Assembly: GCF_041206865.1 (NCBI RefSeq)
Contig: NZ_JBGEDP010000001.1
Span: 5,952,001 to 6,016,000, forward strand
DNA: 64,000 bases
Origin: Mycobacterium sp. HUMS_12744610
GTDB lineage: Bacteria; Actinomycetota; Actinomycetes; Mycobacteriales; Mycobacteriaceae
Direction of reading: 5' to 3'
Shown: positions 9,157 to 18,397 of the stretch, one piece after another
Layout of the letters: every line of letters starts with the position of its first letter
Numbering within the stretch: position 1 is the stretch's first letter
The notes under the pieces: generated by a model
The model's database searches: none
What the model was told of the DNA's origin: nothing
The model's input: only the letters and a program-made list of their open reading frames with translations
Made by a program: the position numbers and the translations under genes

Positions 9157-10041
9157 TCAGCCCTTGGCGAGTGTGAACTGCGCGACGTCGGTGTAGCCCT
9201 CGCGGAACAGGTCGGCGCAACCGGTCAGGTACTTCATGTACCGGTCGTAGACCTCCTGGGACTGGATCGCGACGGCCTCGTCGCGGTGCGACTCGAGCGC
9301 GACCGCCCAGGTGTCCAGGGTGCGCGCGTAGTGCAGGCGCAGCTGCTGGATCCGCGTGACGGCGAAACCGGCGGCCTGCGCGTGGTCCACGACGGCCTTG
9401 GCATTGGGCAGGTCTCCGCCCGGAAAGATCTCGTCCATGATGAATTTCATGAACCGGATCTTGGTCATGGTGATGGGCAGGCCGCGCTCGGCGAACTCCT
9501 CGTCGCTGGGCTTGATGATGGTGTGCAGCAGCATCACGCCGTCAGCGGGAAGCGCCTCGTAGGCCATCTTGAAGAAGTCGGTGTAGCGGTCGCGCCCGAA
9601 GTGCTCGAAGGCCCCGATCGACACGATCCGGTCCACCTTGTCGCCGAACTGCTCCCAGCCTTGCAGGAGCACCCGCTTGTCGCGTGCGGACGGATGCTGG
9701 TCGAGGCGTTGCTGCACATGGGCCTGCTGGTTCCGGCTCAGCGTCAGGCCGATCACGTTGACGTCGTGGCGCTCGAGCGCGCGGACCATCGTGGTGCCCC
9801 ACCCGCAACCGACGTCGAGGAGGGTCATCCCCGGCTGCAGCCCCAGCTTGCCCAGTGAGAGGTCGACCTTGGCGAGCTGCGCCTCCTCCAGCGTCATGTC
9901 GTCGCGCTCGAAATAGGCACAGCTGTAGGTCTGCGTCGGGTCCAGGAACAGCCGGTAGAACTCGTCGGAGAGGTCGTAATGGGCTTGTACGTCCTCGAAA
10001 TGCGGTTCCAGGCTGTCGGATTCGCTGCGTTCGTCGGGCAA
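9157..10041 (-). CDS. Cyclopropane/mycolic acid-type methyltransferase
   Basis: A 294-residue SAM-dependent methyltransferase of the CFA synthase family, which in mycobacteria modifies double bonds of meromycolic acids (CmaA, MmaA, PcaA, UmaA). Signature blocks are VQAHYDLSDEFYRLFLDP, TYSCAYFERDDMTLEEAQ, LLDVGCGWGTTMVRALE (SAM motif I), IGLTLSRNQ and GAFEHFG. The size is that of the mycolate enzymes rather than the longer CFA synthases. The exact member cannot be assigned. TTG 10041 is chosen because it gives the family length and is preceded by an AGAGG about eight bases upstream; the frame is open further out to 10209 without a better start. It is divergent from mscS. Confidence 0.88.
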   Translation of the reverse strand: MPDERSESDSLEPHFEDVQAHYDLSDEFYRLFLDPTQTYSCAYFERDDMTLEEAQLAKVDLSLGKLGLQPGMTLLDVGCGWGTTMVRALERHDVNVIGLTLSRNQQAHVQQRLDQHPSARDKRVLLQGWEQFGDKVDRIVSIGAFEHFGRDRYTDFFKMAYEALPADGVMLLHTIIKPSDEEFAERGLPITMTKIRFMKFIMDEIFPGGDLPNAKAVVDHAQAAGFAVTRIQQLRLHYARTLDTWAVALESHRDEAVAIQSQEVYDRYMKYLTGCADLFREGYTDVAQFTLAKG

Positions 10042-10264
10042 GTCACAACCTCTGGTTTCGTGTCGGGTACGGCCGCGCGCGCTCGAAGCCGGCCGGCGCT
10101 GCCGTGCTAGTCTATCTGGCCCGTTCGACCAGGCCAGAGGCCGCGACCGGTGTGACCCCGGTCTCGATCGCGAAACACCTCCGCCCGACGTTTTCTTGTT
10201 CGCGCACAACGGGAACGTCTATCTGCGGACCATGCCCACCCCCGATCCAGGAGCAGACTTCTTC

Positions 10265-11512
10265 ATGCCCCAAGCGATCCAGCTCGAACCGGTAACCCAC
10301 GTCGCCATCAACGTCGCCTGGGTGGTCGGCGCCGTGGCGGTCGCCTACGGCCTCGGCATGGCGCTGTCGTGGCTGCTGCAGCGCATCCACGGCCGCAGCG
10401 CCGTCGTCGACGACATCGAGGAACTGACGCGGCGCCCGCTGCGCGCGACACTGATGGTGATCGCCGCCAAGACCGCGGTGCACCACACCTCGGATCCGTC
10501 TTCGGTGTGGCGCGAAGGAATCGACCACGCGCTGGTCATCGCGCTGATGGCGACCAACACCTGGCTGGTCGCCAGCCTGATCCTGGTCGTCGAGCGGCGC
10601 GCGATCGCCAGTTTCGCCGGTGGGGACAAGGCGATGACCGACGCCGACCGGCACCGGCGCAAGGTCCGGACCCAGATCACGGTGCTGCGCCGGCTGGTCG
10701 TCGCACTGGTCGTGGTGTTCGGTCTGGCGTCGGTGCTGATGACGTTCCCGGCCTTCACCAACATCGGCAAGACGCTGTTCGCCTCGGCCGGCGTGTTCTC
10801 GGTGGTCGCCGGCCTGGCCGCGCAGACCTCGCTCGGTGCCGCGTTCGCGGGAATCCAGATCTCGTTCTCCGATGCCATTCGCGTCGGCGACGTCGTGGTG
10901 GTGGAAGGCGAATGGGGCCGCATCGAGGAGATCACGCTGACCTACGTGGTCGTGCACATCTGGGACGAACGGCGCCTGGTGCTGCCGTGCACCTACTTCA
11001 TCAAGACGCCGTTCCAGAACTGGACCCGCAACGCCACCGCGCTATTGGGCACGGTCCAGCTCGACGTCGACTTCACGGTGCCGCTGGAGGCCATGCGCGC
11101 CGAACTGGACCGCCTCCTGCGCGCCGACGAGCTGTGGGACGGCCGCGCCGGCGTGCTGCAGGTCATCGATGCGGTGGACGGCTCGGTGCGGGTGCGCATC
11201 CTGGTCAGCGCCGCCGACGCGGGTGCGCTGTTCGACCTGCGCTGTCACGTCCGCGAGGGCATGGTCACCTGGCTGCAGCGCACCCAGCCGGGGGCGTTGT
11301 TGCGCCACCGGCTCGAGCACGCGACGGCCCGCACCGCCGACACCGTGCGGCCCCACGTCGGCGCCGGGCAGCCGCGCGCGGATTCCGGTCTGTTCACCGG
11401 CAGCCCCGGGGCCGAGGAACGCGGCCGCGCCTTCGAGGGCCCGGACAGCGCGGATGACGAGGACCGCGCCGACGGCCGGGAGTTCGCGCACGCCCGCTCC
11501 CGCGGCGAGTGA
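10265..11512 (+). CDS. MscS family mechanosensitive channel
   Basis: A 415-residue membrane protein. After three N-terminal hydrophobic helices comes the pore-lining TM3 equivalent (SAGVFSVVAGLAAQTSLGAA), followed by AFAGIQISFSDAIRVGDVVV and the beta domain (WGRIEEITLTYVVVHIWDERR), which are the MscS-fold signature. The last ~70 residues are a charged, probably disordered tail. The family opens under membrane tension and releases solutes in osmotic downshock. ATG 10265 follows AGGAG with a 9-base spacing; a GTG at 10196 in frame would add 23 residues. Monocistronic and divergent from the methyltransferase gene. Confidence 0.9.
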   Translation: MPQAIQLEPVTHVAINVAWVVGAVAVAYGLGMALSWLLQRIHGRSAVVDDIEELTRRPLRATLMVIAAKTAVHHTSDPSSVWREGIDHALVIALMATNTWLVASLILVVERRAIASFAGGDKAMTDADRHRRKVRTQITVLRRLVVALVVVFGLASVLMTFPAFTNIGKTLFASAGVFSVVAGLAAQTSLGAAFAGIQISFSDAIRVGDVVVVEGEWGRIEEITLTYVVVHIWDERRLVLPCTYFIKTPFQNWTRNATALLGTVQLDVDFTVPLEAMRAELDRLLRADELWDGRAGVLQVIDAVDGSVRVRILVSAADAGALFDLRCHVREGMVTWLQRTQPGALLRHRLEHATARTADTVRPHVGAGQPRADSGLFTGSPGAEERGRAFEGPDSADDEDRADGREFAHARSRGE

Positions 11513-11528
11513 GGCCGCGCACCCGCGC

Positions 11529-11554
11529 GGTTGGGGGTTGACCGATCCGGGTAT
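11529..11554 (+). promoter_or_regulatory. Candidate SigF-type promoter upstream of the YihY gene
   Basis: GGTTG at 11529-11533 and GGGTAT at 11549-11554 are separated by 15 bases. This matches what is known of mycobacterial SigF promoters (GGTTT, 15-17 bases, GGGTAT/C). It lies 36 bases upstream of the ATG of the YihY-like gene. The call is from pattern only. Confidence 0.45.
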
Positions 11555-11589
11555 GCCGCGCCCGACCCATCTACGTGCGGGGAAGGGCG

Positions 11590-12567
11590 ATGGTCGGGTG
11601 GCTTGACAGGCTCCAGCGACGGAACCGGGCCGTCGGGCTGATGATCGCCGTCATCTACAAGTACGCCGACGACCAGGGCGGTTATCTGGCCGCGCTGATC
11701 GCCTACTACGGGTTCGTGTCGCTGTTTCCGCTCCTGCTGCTGTTGACCACAGGCCTCGGCGTGGTGCTGGCGGGCCGGCCCGGCCTACAGGAGCAGATCG
11801 TGCACAGCACGCTGAGCCAGTTCCCGGTCATCGGCAGCCAGCTGCACCAACCCGAGGGGCTCAGCGGCGGCGCGGCCGCCGTGATCATCGGCCTGCTGGG
11901 AGCCCTGTACGGCGGCCTGGGCGTCGGCCAGGCGGTACAGAACGCGATGGACTCGATCTGGGCCGTCCCCCGGGACCGGCGCCCCAACCCGATCCGATCG
12001 CGGCTGCGCAGCCTGCTGTTGCTGCTGGTGCTCGGCTCGGCGGCCATCACGGCGACCCTGCTGTCCGCGGTCGGCCAGGTGACCGGAACCCTGGGTGTCT
12101 TCGGCCAGATCGTCGCCACCGTGGCGGCGGTGGTGATCAACGCCTTCATCTGCCTGGTCGCCTACCGGGTCACGACCGCGCGCGACCTCACCTACCGCCA
12201 GGTGCTGCCCGGGGCGCTGGCGGCCGCGTTCGTCTGGCAGCTGCTGCAGTCGTTCGGAGCCGGATTCGTCGGTCACACCGTGAAGAAGGCCAGCGCCATC
12301 AACAGCGTCTTCGCGTTGGTGCTCGGGTTGCTGGGCTTCCTTTTTCTGGTGTCGGTGACGCTGGTGCTGTGCGCCGAGATCAACGTCGTCCTGGTGGAGC
12401 GACTACACCCCCGGGCGTTGCTGAGCCCGTTCACCGGCGACGCGGACCTGACCCCCGCCGACCGCAGGATCTACGCCAAGAAGGTCCGGGCCGAACGGCT
12501 CAAGGGTTTTCAGCGCGTCAGCGTCAGGTTCGGCGACCTCGACGACAGACCGACCCGCGTGCGGTGA
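11590..12567 (+). CDS. YihY/BrkB family inner membrane protein
   Basis: A 325-residue polytopic membrane protein of the YihY/virulence-factor BrkB family (once mis-named RNase BN). About six hydrophobic helices are visible, starting with LIAYYGFVSLFPLLLLL and including LLGALYGGLGVGQAVQNAM, a family block with the small-residue G motif. The C-terminus is a short charged cytoplasmic tail. Transport or membrane-shaping function is unproven for the family. ATG 11590 is preferred over a GTG at 11575 because the GGGGAAGGG run then acts as ribosome-binding site. A SigF-like promoter lies just upstream. Confidence 0.85.
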   Translation: MVGWLDRLQRRNRAVGLMIAVIYKYADDQGGYLAALIAYYGFVSLFPLLLLLTTGLGVVLAGRPGLQEQIVHSTLSQFPVIGSQLHQPEGLSGGAAAVIIGLLGALYGGLGVGQAVQNAMDSIWAVPRDRRPNPIRSRLRSLLLLLVLGSAAITATLLSAVGQVTGTLGVFGQIVATVAAVVINAFICLVAYRVTTARDLTYRQVLPGALAAAFVWQLLQSFGAGFVGHTVKKASAINSVFALVLGLLGFLFLVSVTLVLCAEINVVLVERLHPRALLSPFTGDADLTPADRRIYAKKVRAERLKGFQRVSVRFGDLDDRPTRVR

Positions 12568-12976
12568 GCCGAAGGACCCGCCGAATCCGCTGCGGCAGAA
12601 AGCCTTCGGCATGCGCCCGCGGTGGGCCGGTCACCGACGGGCCGGTCGGCGAGGCCATGCGACGGTCGGGGCCGGCCCGGCGGCGAGCGTCCGGGGCTGC
12701 GCTCCTGCCAACCCGGCGACCGCCATCGTGACCCGCTGACGGGGTGATCTCCAGCAAACGGATCGCCCCGTGGCATGCGGCGCCGGAGACCGCGCCCTCG
12801 GGGCCGGTGGGCCACATCCGGCGAGGGCCGGCGTGGCAGCGTCGATCGTGTGGAAAATTCCCACGCGGGTATACCACTCGGGTGTCGACCGCTCAGGATC
12901 GTGCCAGCTCCCACGTCGTGTCCCCGAACAGCATGGCGCCGGCCGCCGCCGTCGCCGTGCCGGTGCGGACGCGGTG
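12568..12976. other. Intergenic stretch between the YihY gene and malQ
   Basis: About 400 bases with no frame that resembles a protein. The stretch around 12848-12872 has a small inverted repeat (GTGTGGAAAATTCCCACGC) followed by GGGTATAC, which could be a promoter or operator for malQ, but spacing does not fit a known consensus well. Nothing else was recognised. Confidence 0.4.
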
Positions 12977-14973
12977 ATGGCAAATCCCCGACCGGTCTCC
13001 GACGAGCTGCGCCGGCTGGCCGCGGCGCACGGGGTGGCGACCTCCTACCGCAACGAGCGCCGCGAACCGGTCGAGGTCGACGCCGACGTGGTGGTCCGGG
13101 TCCTCGGGCTGCTCGAGGTCGACGCCGGCACCGACGCCGGCCGGCGCCGCGAGTTGGCCCGCCTGGTCGAGCGCGACCGGGCGGGGGCGTTGCCGCCGAC
13201 CGTAGCCGTGCGGGTGGACGGCCGCCCCCGTCCGATGCCCGGGGCCGCCGCGCTGGTGCGCGAGGACGGCTACCGGTTCGAGGTGCGCGACGAGATACCG
13301 GCGGGGCTGTTGCCCGGCTGGTACCGGCTGCACACGGGCGACGGCCGGGAGTCCACCCTGGTGGCCGCCCCGCCACAGGTGCCCACGGCCCCGGCCGCCT
13401 GGGGCTGGATGCTGCAGCTGTATGCGCTGCGCTCGGCCCGCTCATGGGGCGTCGGCGACCTGGGCGACCTGCGGGAGTTCGTCGAGTGGACCGCCGCCGA
13501 GCACGGGGCCGGCGCGGTGCTGCTCAACCCGCTGCATGCGCCCGGGCCGACGCACCCCGTGCAGCCTTCGCCCTACACGCCGTCGAGCCGGCGGTTCGCC
13601 AACCCGCTCGCCCTGCGCGTCGAGGACCTCGACGCCTACCGGCGAGCCGATCCGGTCACGCGCGCCGAGGTGGACGCGCTGCGGGTCTCGCCCACGACCG
13701 AGCGGATCGACTACGACCTGGTGTGGGCCGCCAAGCGGTCGGCGCGGAGTTGCTCTGGCGCGCCGAGGGCCGCCCCGACCCGTTCGACGCGACGCCGGTC
13801 GGCGCGGCCGCGCTGGCCGACTTCGCCACCTACTGCGCGCTGGCCGAGCGGCACGGCGGCCGGTGGTCCCGGTGGCCGCAGCCGCTGCGCGACGTCGCGG
13901 GGCCCGCAGTGGCCGCCGCGCGCCGGGAGCTGGCGCCGAGGGTGGCGTTTCACGCGTGGGTCCAGCAACGCTGCGCCGAGCAGCTGGTCGCGGTGCGCGA
14001 CGCGGCACAGGGCGCGGGCATGGCCCTGGGCGTGCTGCACGACCTCGCGGTGGGAGTCGACGCCGACGGCGCCGACGCGTGGGCGCTGGCCGACGTGCTC
14101 GCCACCGGGGCGAGCGTGGGGGCGCCGCCGGACAACTTCACCCCGCGCGGCCAGGACTGGGGGCTGCCGCCGTGGCGGCCGGATCGCCTGGCGCGCACGG
14201 GCTATGCGGCGCTGCGCGACATGCTGCGCGCAGTCCTGTCCCACGCCGACGGTCTGCGGATCGACCACGTCGCCGGTTTGTGGCGGCTGTGGTGGATCCC
14301 GCCGGGCGACGGCCCGGACCGCGGCACCTACGTGCACTACGACGCCGACGTGATGCTCGCGGTGCTGGCGCTGGAGGCGCACCGGGCCGGCGCCACCGTC
14401 GTCGGCGAGGATTTGGGCACCGTCGAACCTGAGGTCACCGACGCGCTGGCCGGCAACGGGATGCTCGGGTGCGCGGTGTCGTGGTTCACCCGCGACGACA
14501 CCGCGCCCGGCGAGCCGCTGCTGCCGCCGCAGCGGTGGCCGTCGCGAGCGGCCGCCAGCCTATCCACCCACGACCTGCCCACCGCGGCGGGATTCCTGCG
14601 GGGCGAGCACGTGCGGGCGCGCGCCGATCTGGGGCTGCTCGACGACGTGCCGGCCGAACGGGCCGCGGCCGACCGGGAGCGGGCCGAGTGGCTGGCGTTG
14701 CTGCGCTCCGAGGGCCTGCTGCCGGATGCCGGCGAGCCCGACGAGCCGGCGATCATCGCCGCGATGCACAGGCTGCTGGCGGCGACCCCGTGCCGGCTCA
14801 AGTTCGTCTCGCCCTACGACGTGCTCGCCGAACCCCGCCAGCCAAACCTGCCCGGCACGGTCGACGCGTACCCGAACTGGCGGTTGCCGCTGCCGCAAAC
14901 CCTCGAGCAGCTGCGCGCCGATCCCCGGGTCGCCGAGATCGTCGACGCGTTCGCGGCCCGCGACAGCCCCTAG
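12977..14973 (+). pseudogene. malQ: 4-alpha-glucanotransferase (amylomaltase), frameshifted
   Basis: A GH77 amylomaltase, which transfers alpha-1,4-glucan segments in maltodextrin/glycogen metabolism, interrupted by one frameshift. From ATG 12977 the first frame gives an N-terminal domain and the barrel start WGVGDLGDLREFVEW, SPYTPSSRRFANPLALRVED and ERIDYDLVWAAKRSA to about 13745. The frame one base off then continues ELLWRAEGRPDPFD to the stop at 14973. That half carries the GH77 nucleophile in LRIDHVAGLWRLWW, the acid/base Glu in VVGEDLGTVEPEV and the third Asp in STHDLPTAAGF. One missing base near 13743-13748 accounts for the break. Everything else looks intact (about 665 residues), so a sequencing error is as likely as true loss. 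Confidence 0.85.
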
Positions 14974-15089
14974 GGCGGCCCGGAAAGTCCGTTGCGGCAT
15001 TCGCGTGTAGCCGGCGCCCGCATTGGCTAAAGGTGAGTAGAGCGGTTCTGCGGTGGACGGCTCAGCCCGAGGGAATGGGGTCGACAACG

Positions 15090-16448
15090 ATGAAACCGAT
15101 ATCGCCCATGGACGCCATGTTCCTGCTCGGCGAGTCGCGCGAACACCCGATGCACGTGGGGTCGTTGCAACTGTTCAAGCCCCCTGAGGACGCCGGACCC
15201 CACTTCGTGCGCGAGTCCTATCAGGCCCTGCTCGAACGCACGCAGATCCAGCCGACTTTCCGCAAGCATCCGGCGTTCTTCGGCGGCGTCACCAACTTCG
15301 CCTGGTCCTCGGACAAGGATGTCGAACTCGACTACCACCTGCGCCGCTCCGCCCTGCCCGAGCCGGGCCGCGTCCGCGACCTGCTCGAGTTGGCTTCCCG
15401 GCTGCACGGCAGCCTGCTCGACCGGCACCGCCCCCTGTGGGAGGCGCACCTCATCGAGGGCCTGCGCGACGGGCGCTACGCGGTGTACACGAAGTTCCAT
15501 CACTCCCTCATGGACGGGGTGTCGGCGCTGCGGTTGATGCAGCGCGCGTTCACCACCGATCCCGACGACGACGAGATCCGGGCGCCGTGGAGCCTGGGCC
15601 CGCGCCAACGCAAGGCGCTCCGGCGGCGGCCGTCGCTGCTCGGGCAGGCCGGCCGCACGGCGGGTTCGGCGTTCGCGCTGGCGCCGTCCACGCTGCGGCT
15701 CGCGCGGGCCGCGCTGCTCGAACAGCAACTGACCCTGCCGTTTCGGGCGCCGCGCACGATGTTCAACGTGCGCATCGGCGGCGCGCGCCGGGTCGCCGCG
15801 CAGTCCTGGTCGCTGGACCGCATCAAGGCGGTCAAGTCCGCGGCCGGCGTGACGGTCAACGACGTCGTGCTGGCCATGTCGGCCGGGGCGCTGCGCGCCT
15901 ATCTGCTGGAGCAGGGCGCCCTGCCGGACGGCCCGCTGACCGCGATGGTGCCGGTCAACCTGCGCAAAGAGGACGACGACCGCGGCGGCAACATGGTTGG
16001 CACGTTCCTGTGCAACCTGGCCACCGACCTCGACGATCCCGCCAAGCGACTCGAGGTCATCAGCGCGTCGATCCGCGACACCAAGGACGTGTTCGGCCGG
16101 CTGCCCCGGGTGCAGCAGTTGGCCCTGTCGGCGTGCAACGTCGGGGGCCTCGTCTTCGGGCTGATTCCCGGATACCTCGCCAACGCCGCACCGCCGTTCA
16201 ACATCGTCATCTCCAACGTCTCGGCCGGGCGCTCCGCGCCGCTGTACTGGCGGGGCGCGCGACTGGACGGCAACTATCCGCTGTCGATCGCGCTCGACGG
16301 GCAGGCGATGAACATCACCGTGACCAACAACGCCGACAACCTCGACTTCGGGCTGGTCGGCTGCCGCCGCAGCGTCCCGCACCTACAGCGGCTGTTGGGC
16401 CACCTGGAGACGTCGCTGAAAGACCTGGAACGCGCCGCCGGCGCGTGA
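15090..16448 (+). CDS. Wax ester synthase/diacylglycerol acyltransferase (WS/DGAT)
   Basis: A 452-residue bifunctional acyltransferase of the mycobacterial Tgs family, which makes triacylglycerol or wax esters from acyl-CoA. The catalytic HHxxxDG motif is present as HHSLMDG at residues 137-143. Other family blocks are ISPMDAMFLLGESREHPMH at the N-terminus, MVPVNLRKEDD, NMVGTFLCNLATD and PPFNIVISNVSAG near the C-terminus. Which Tgs paralogue this is cannot be told. ATG 15090 matches the usual start of the family; an ATG five codons upstream is in frame but too close to the purine run. It stands alone, 117 bases after malQ. Confidence 0.92.
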   Translation: MKPISPMDAMFLLGESREHPMHVGSLQLFKPPEDAGPHFVRESYQALLERTQIQPTFRKHPAFFGGVTNFAWSSDKDVELDYHLRRSALPEPGRVRDLLELASRLHGSLLDRHRPLWEAHLIEGLRDGRYAVYTKFHHSLMDGVSALRLMQRAFTTDPDDDEIRAPWSLGPRQRKALRRRPSLLGQAGRTAGSAFALAPSTLRLARAALLEQQLTLPFRAPRTMFNVRIGGARRVAAQSWSLDRIKAVKSAAGVTVNDVVLAMSAGALRAYLLEQGALPDGPLTAMVPVNLRKEDDDRGGNMVGTFLCNLATDLDDPAKRLEVISASIRDTKDVFGRLPRVQQLALSACNVGGLVFGLIPGYLANAAPPFNIVISNVSAGRSAPLYWRGARLDGNYPLSIALDGQAMNITVTNNADNLDFGLVGCRRSVPHLQRLLGHLETSLKDLERAAGA

Positions 16449-16473
16449 GACGACCCGATACCGAGACGGCGAC

Positions 16474-16968
16474 TCAGGGCACCAACATGGCCGACCCGGA
16501 CACTCCCCCGGACGCCACCCCGCCGGTGGACCCGGTGGCGTAGTCCAGGCACACCGTGGTGCCGCCGGGCCGGGCGCTGATGGTGCAGTGGTCGGCGAGG
16601 GTGTGCATCAGCATGATTCCGCGCGACGCGCCGGGGTCGGCGGGTTTCCTCGTCCGGGGCCGGTGCCAGGTTCCGCGGTCACTGACGCGCACGCTGATGC
16701 AGTGCGCGGACGGGTCGTGGCTGGCCTCGAGCCGCATGGTGCCGACCGTGTCCTGGGCGCAGTAGGCATGTTCGACGCAGTTGGCCAGCGCCTCGTTGAC
16801 GCTGAGGATGATGCCCTCGCGGACCTCGGCGGAGGGCCGCGCCACCTCCTGGAGCCAGCGCCGCAGGGCGCGGCGCAGCTGCGCCGCGGTCGTGGCGTCC
16901 GCGGCGCCGGCGCAGACCAGCCGCCCGGGGGCGGCCATCGGTGAACGTCGATCCATGCCGGTGGACAT
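16474..16968 (-). CDS. Anti-sigma factor-type ATP-binding (HATPase) protein
   Basis: A 164-residue GHKL-fold ATPase of the RsbW/SpoIIAB-like class that binds sigma or anti-anti-sigma factors. The N box is visible in LSVNEALANCVEHAY (E, N and H positions), the G1 box in VRVSDRGTWHRP and the G2 box in SRGIMLMHTLAD. The N-terminal 40 residues hold the usual helix with LRRALRRWLQ. The last 15 residues are low-complexity Gly/Thr/Pro. The partner sigma factor is not encoded next to it, although a SigF-like promoter lies 5 kb away. ATG 16968 gives the longest plausible protein; in-frame ATGs at 16956 and 16939 are alternatives. Confidence 0.8.
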   Translation of the reverse strand: MSTGMDRRSPMAAPGRLVCAGAADATTAAQLRRALRRWLQEVARPSAEVREGIILSVNEALANCVEHAYCAQDTVGTMRLEASHDPSAHCISVRVSDRGTWHRPRTRKPADPGASRGIMLMHTLADHCTISARPGGTTVCLDYATGSTGGVASGGVSGSAMLVP

Positions 16969-17070
16969 ACCCAGTTGCGGCCCGGGCGCTAACGTTCCAA
17001 GTCTCGGTTTGGACACAGTTGGGTACAGGTTCAAGATCGGTCGCACCCCCACGAGACACAGAAGGATGCC

Positions 17071-18003
17071 ATGGAGTTCCGCGTTTTCGTCGAGCCGCAG
17101 CAGGGCGCACGCTACTCCGACCAGCTCGCCGTCGCCCGCGCCGCCGAACAACTCGGCTTCGCTGCCTTCTTCCGCTCCGACCACTATGTGGCGATGAGCG
17201 GCGACGGCCTGCCCGGGCCGACAGATTCCTGGGTGACGCTCGGCGCCCTCGCGCGCGAGACCTCGAGCATCCGGCTGGGCACCCTGGTGAGCTCCGCGAC
17301 GTTCCGCTACCCGGGCCCGCTGGCCATCGCGGTGGCCCAGGTCGACGAGATGAGCGGCGGGCGCGTCGAACTGGGCCTGGGCAGCGGCTGGTTCGAGAAG
17401 GAGCACCGGGCCTACGGCATCCCCTTCCCGCCGCTGCGGGAGCGCTTCGACCGGCTCGCCGAACAGCTGGCGATCGTCACCGGTTTGTGGACGGCCGAAC
17501 CGGGCACGACGTTCGACCACACCGGCAAGTACTACACGATCGCCGGCTCACCGGCGCTGCCCAAGCCGGTCCAGCGTCCACACCCGCCGATCGTGATCGG
17601 CGGCCTCGGCGCCAACCGCACCCCCCGGCTGGCCGCGCAGTACGCGGCCGAGTTCAACGTGCCGTTCCAGCCGCTGGACGCCGTCGCGACGCAGTTCGGG
17701 CGGGTGGCCGAGGCGGTCGTCGCGGCGGGCCGGCCGGCCGACTCGATCGTCTACTCGTGCGCGTTCGTGGTCTGCGCCGGACGCGACGACGCCGAGATCG
17801 CGCGGCGCGCCGCGGCGATCGGCCGCGACGTCGACGAGCTGCGCTCCAACAGCCCGCTGGTCGGCACGCCCGGCGAGATCGTCGAGAAGCTGGCGCCGTG
17901 GCGGGACATCGGCGTGCGCCGCGTCTACACGCAGCTGCTCGACCTGTCCGACCTGGAGCACCTGGAACTGCTGGCGGGTGAGGTCATTCCCCAGCTGCGC
18001 TGA
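17071..18003 (+). CDS. LLM class F420-dependent oxidoreductase
   Basis: A 310-residue TIM-barrel luciferase-like monooxygenase-family protein of the F420-dependent subgroup. Blocks include MEFRVFVEPQQGARYSDQL, AFFRSDHYVAM, GTLVSSATFRYPGPLA, ELGLGSGWFEKEH and PPIVIGGLGANRTPRLAA. Mycobacteria have many such enzymes, using F420 to reduce or oxidise varied substrates; the substrate here is unknown. ATG 17071 follows AGAAGGA with six bases between. A second, less similar LLM enzyme is at 21097-21969. Confidence 0.87.
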   Translation: MEFRVFVEPQQGARYSDQLAVARAAEQLGFAAFFRSDHYVAMSGDGLPGPTDSWVTLGALARETSSIRLGTLVSSATFRYPGPLAIAVAQVDEMSGGRVELGLGSGWFEKEHRAYGIPFPPLRERFDRLAEQLAIVTGLWTAEPGTTFDHTGKYYTIAGSPALPKPVQRPHPPIVIGGLGANRTPRLAAQYAAEFNVPFQPLDAVATQFGRVAEAVVAAGRPADSIVYSCAFVVCAGRDDAEIARRAAAIGRDVDELRSNSPLVGTPGEIVEKLAPWRDIGVRRVYTQLLDLSDLEHLELLAGEVIPQLR

Positions 18004-18016
18004 CGCCCCGCCGCCG

Positions 18017-18240
18017 TCACGCGCCGTTGGTCGCCTCGGCGCGTTCTTCCTGCAGCCGCTCCTTGTTGCGCAGCAGGCGCAGCAGCGTCACGAAGCCCAG
18101 CCCGCCCGCGACGTTGGCGACCACGGTGTAGCTGAACCAGCGGAGCCAGTCCAGGTAGCCGAACGGCGCCTGCTTGGTGTCGAGCGCCCCGAAGATCAGC
18201 AGCGAGTCCAGGATCGAGTGGAACAGCTGCAGGCCGGTGC
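18017..18240 (-). pseudogene. C-terminal remnant of a formate/nitrite transporter family protein
   Basis: On the minus strand one frame reads in order HSILDSLLIFGAL, APFGYLDWLRWFSYTVVANV and AGGLGFVTLLRLLRN, then a charged tail and a TGA at 18017-18019. This resembles the last two helices of FNT (FocA/NirC-like) channels, where the G-Y-x-D-W-x-R-W loop and the following V-A-N-x-x-G-G helix are typical. No start codon with the missing four helices is found beyond 18240, where the similarity stops abruptly. The fragment is therefore a truncated gene end left between the LLM gene and the SDR gene, probably after a deletion or insertion joint near 18240. Confidence 0.6.
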
Positions 18241-18397
18241 GTTATGCGCCGGTGCGGCCACATGCCCGCGCTGCGAGGCGCCCGGCAGGTGCGCTGCGGG
18301 TGGGTCCGCGTCGCCGATGGCGCGGTCGGCGGCGATGCCGGTTCGGCGGCCTCGTAGCGTGGCTCACCAAATCCGTCGACGAACCGAGGAGCACCCG

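Noticed and set aside
16994..17026. GGTTT and GGGTAC pair upstream of the LLM gene as a SigF promoter
   Set aside because: The two boxes are only about 10 bases apart, too close for the SigF consensus.
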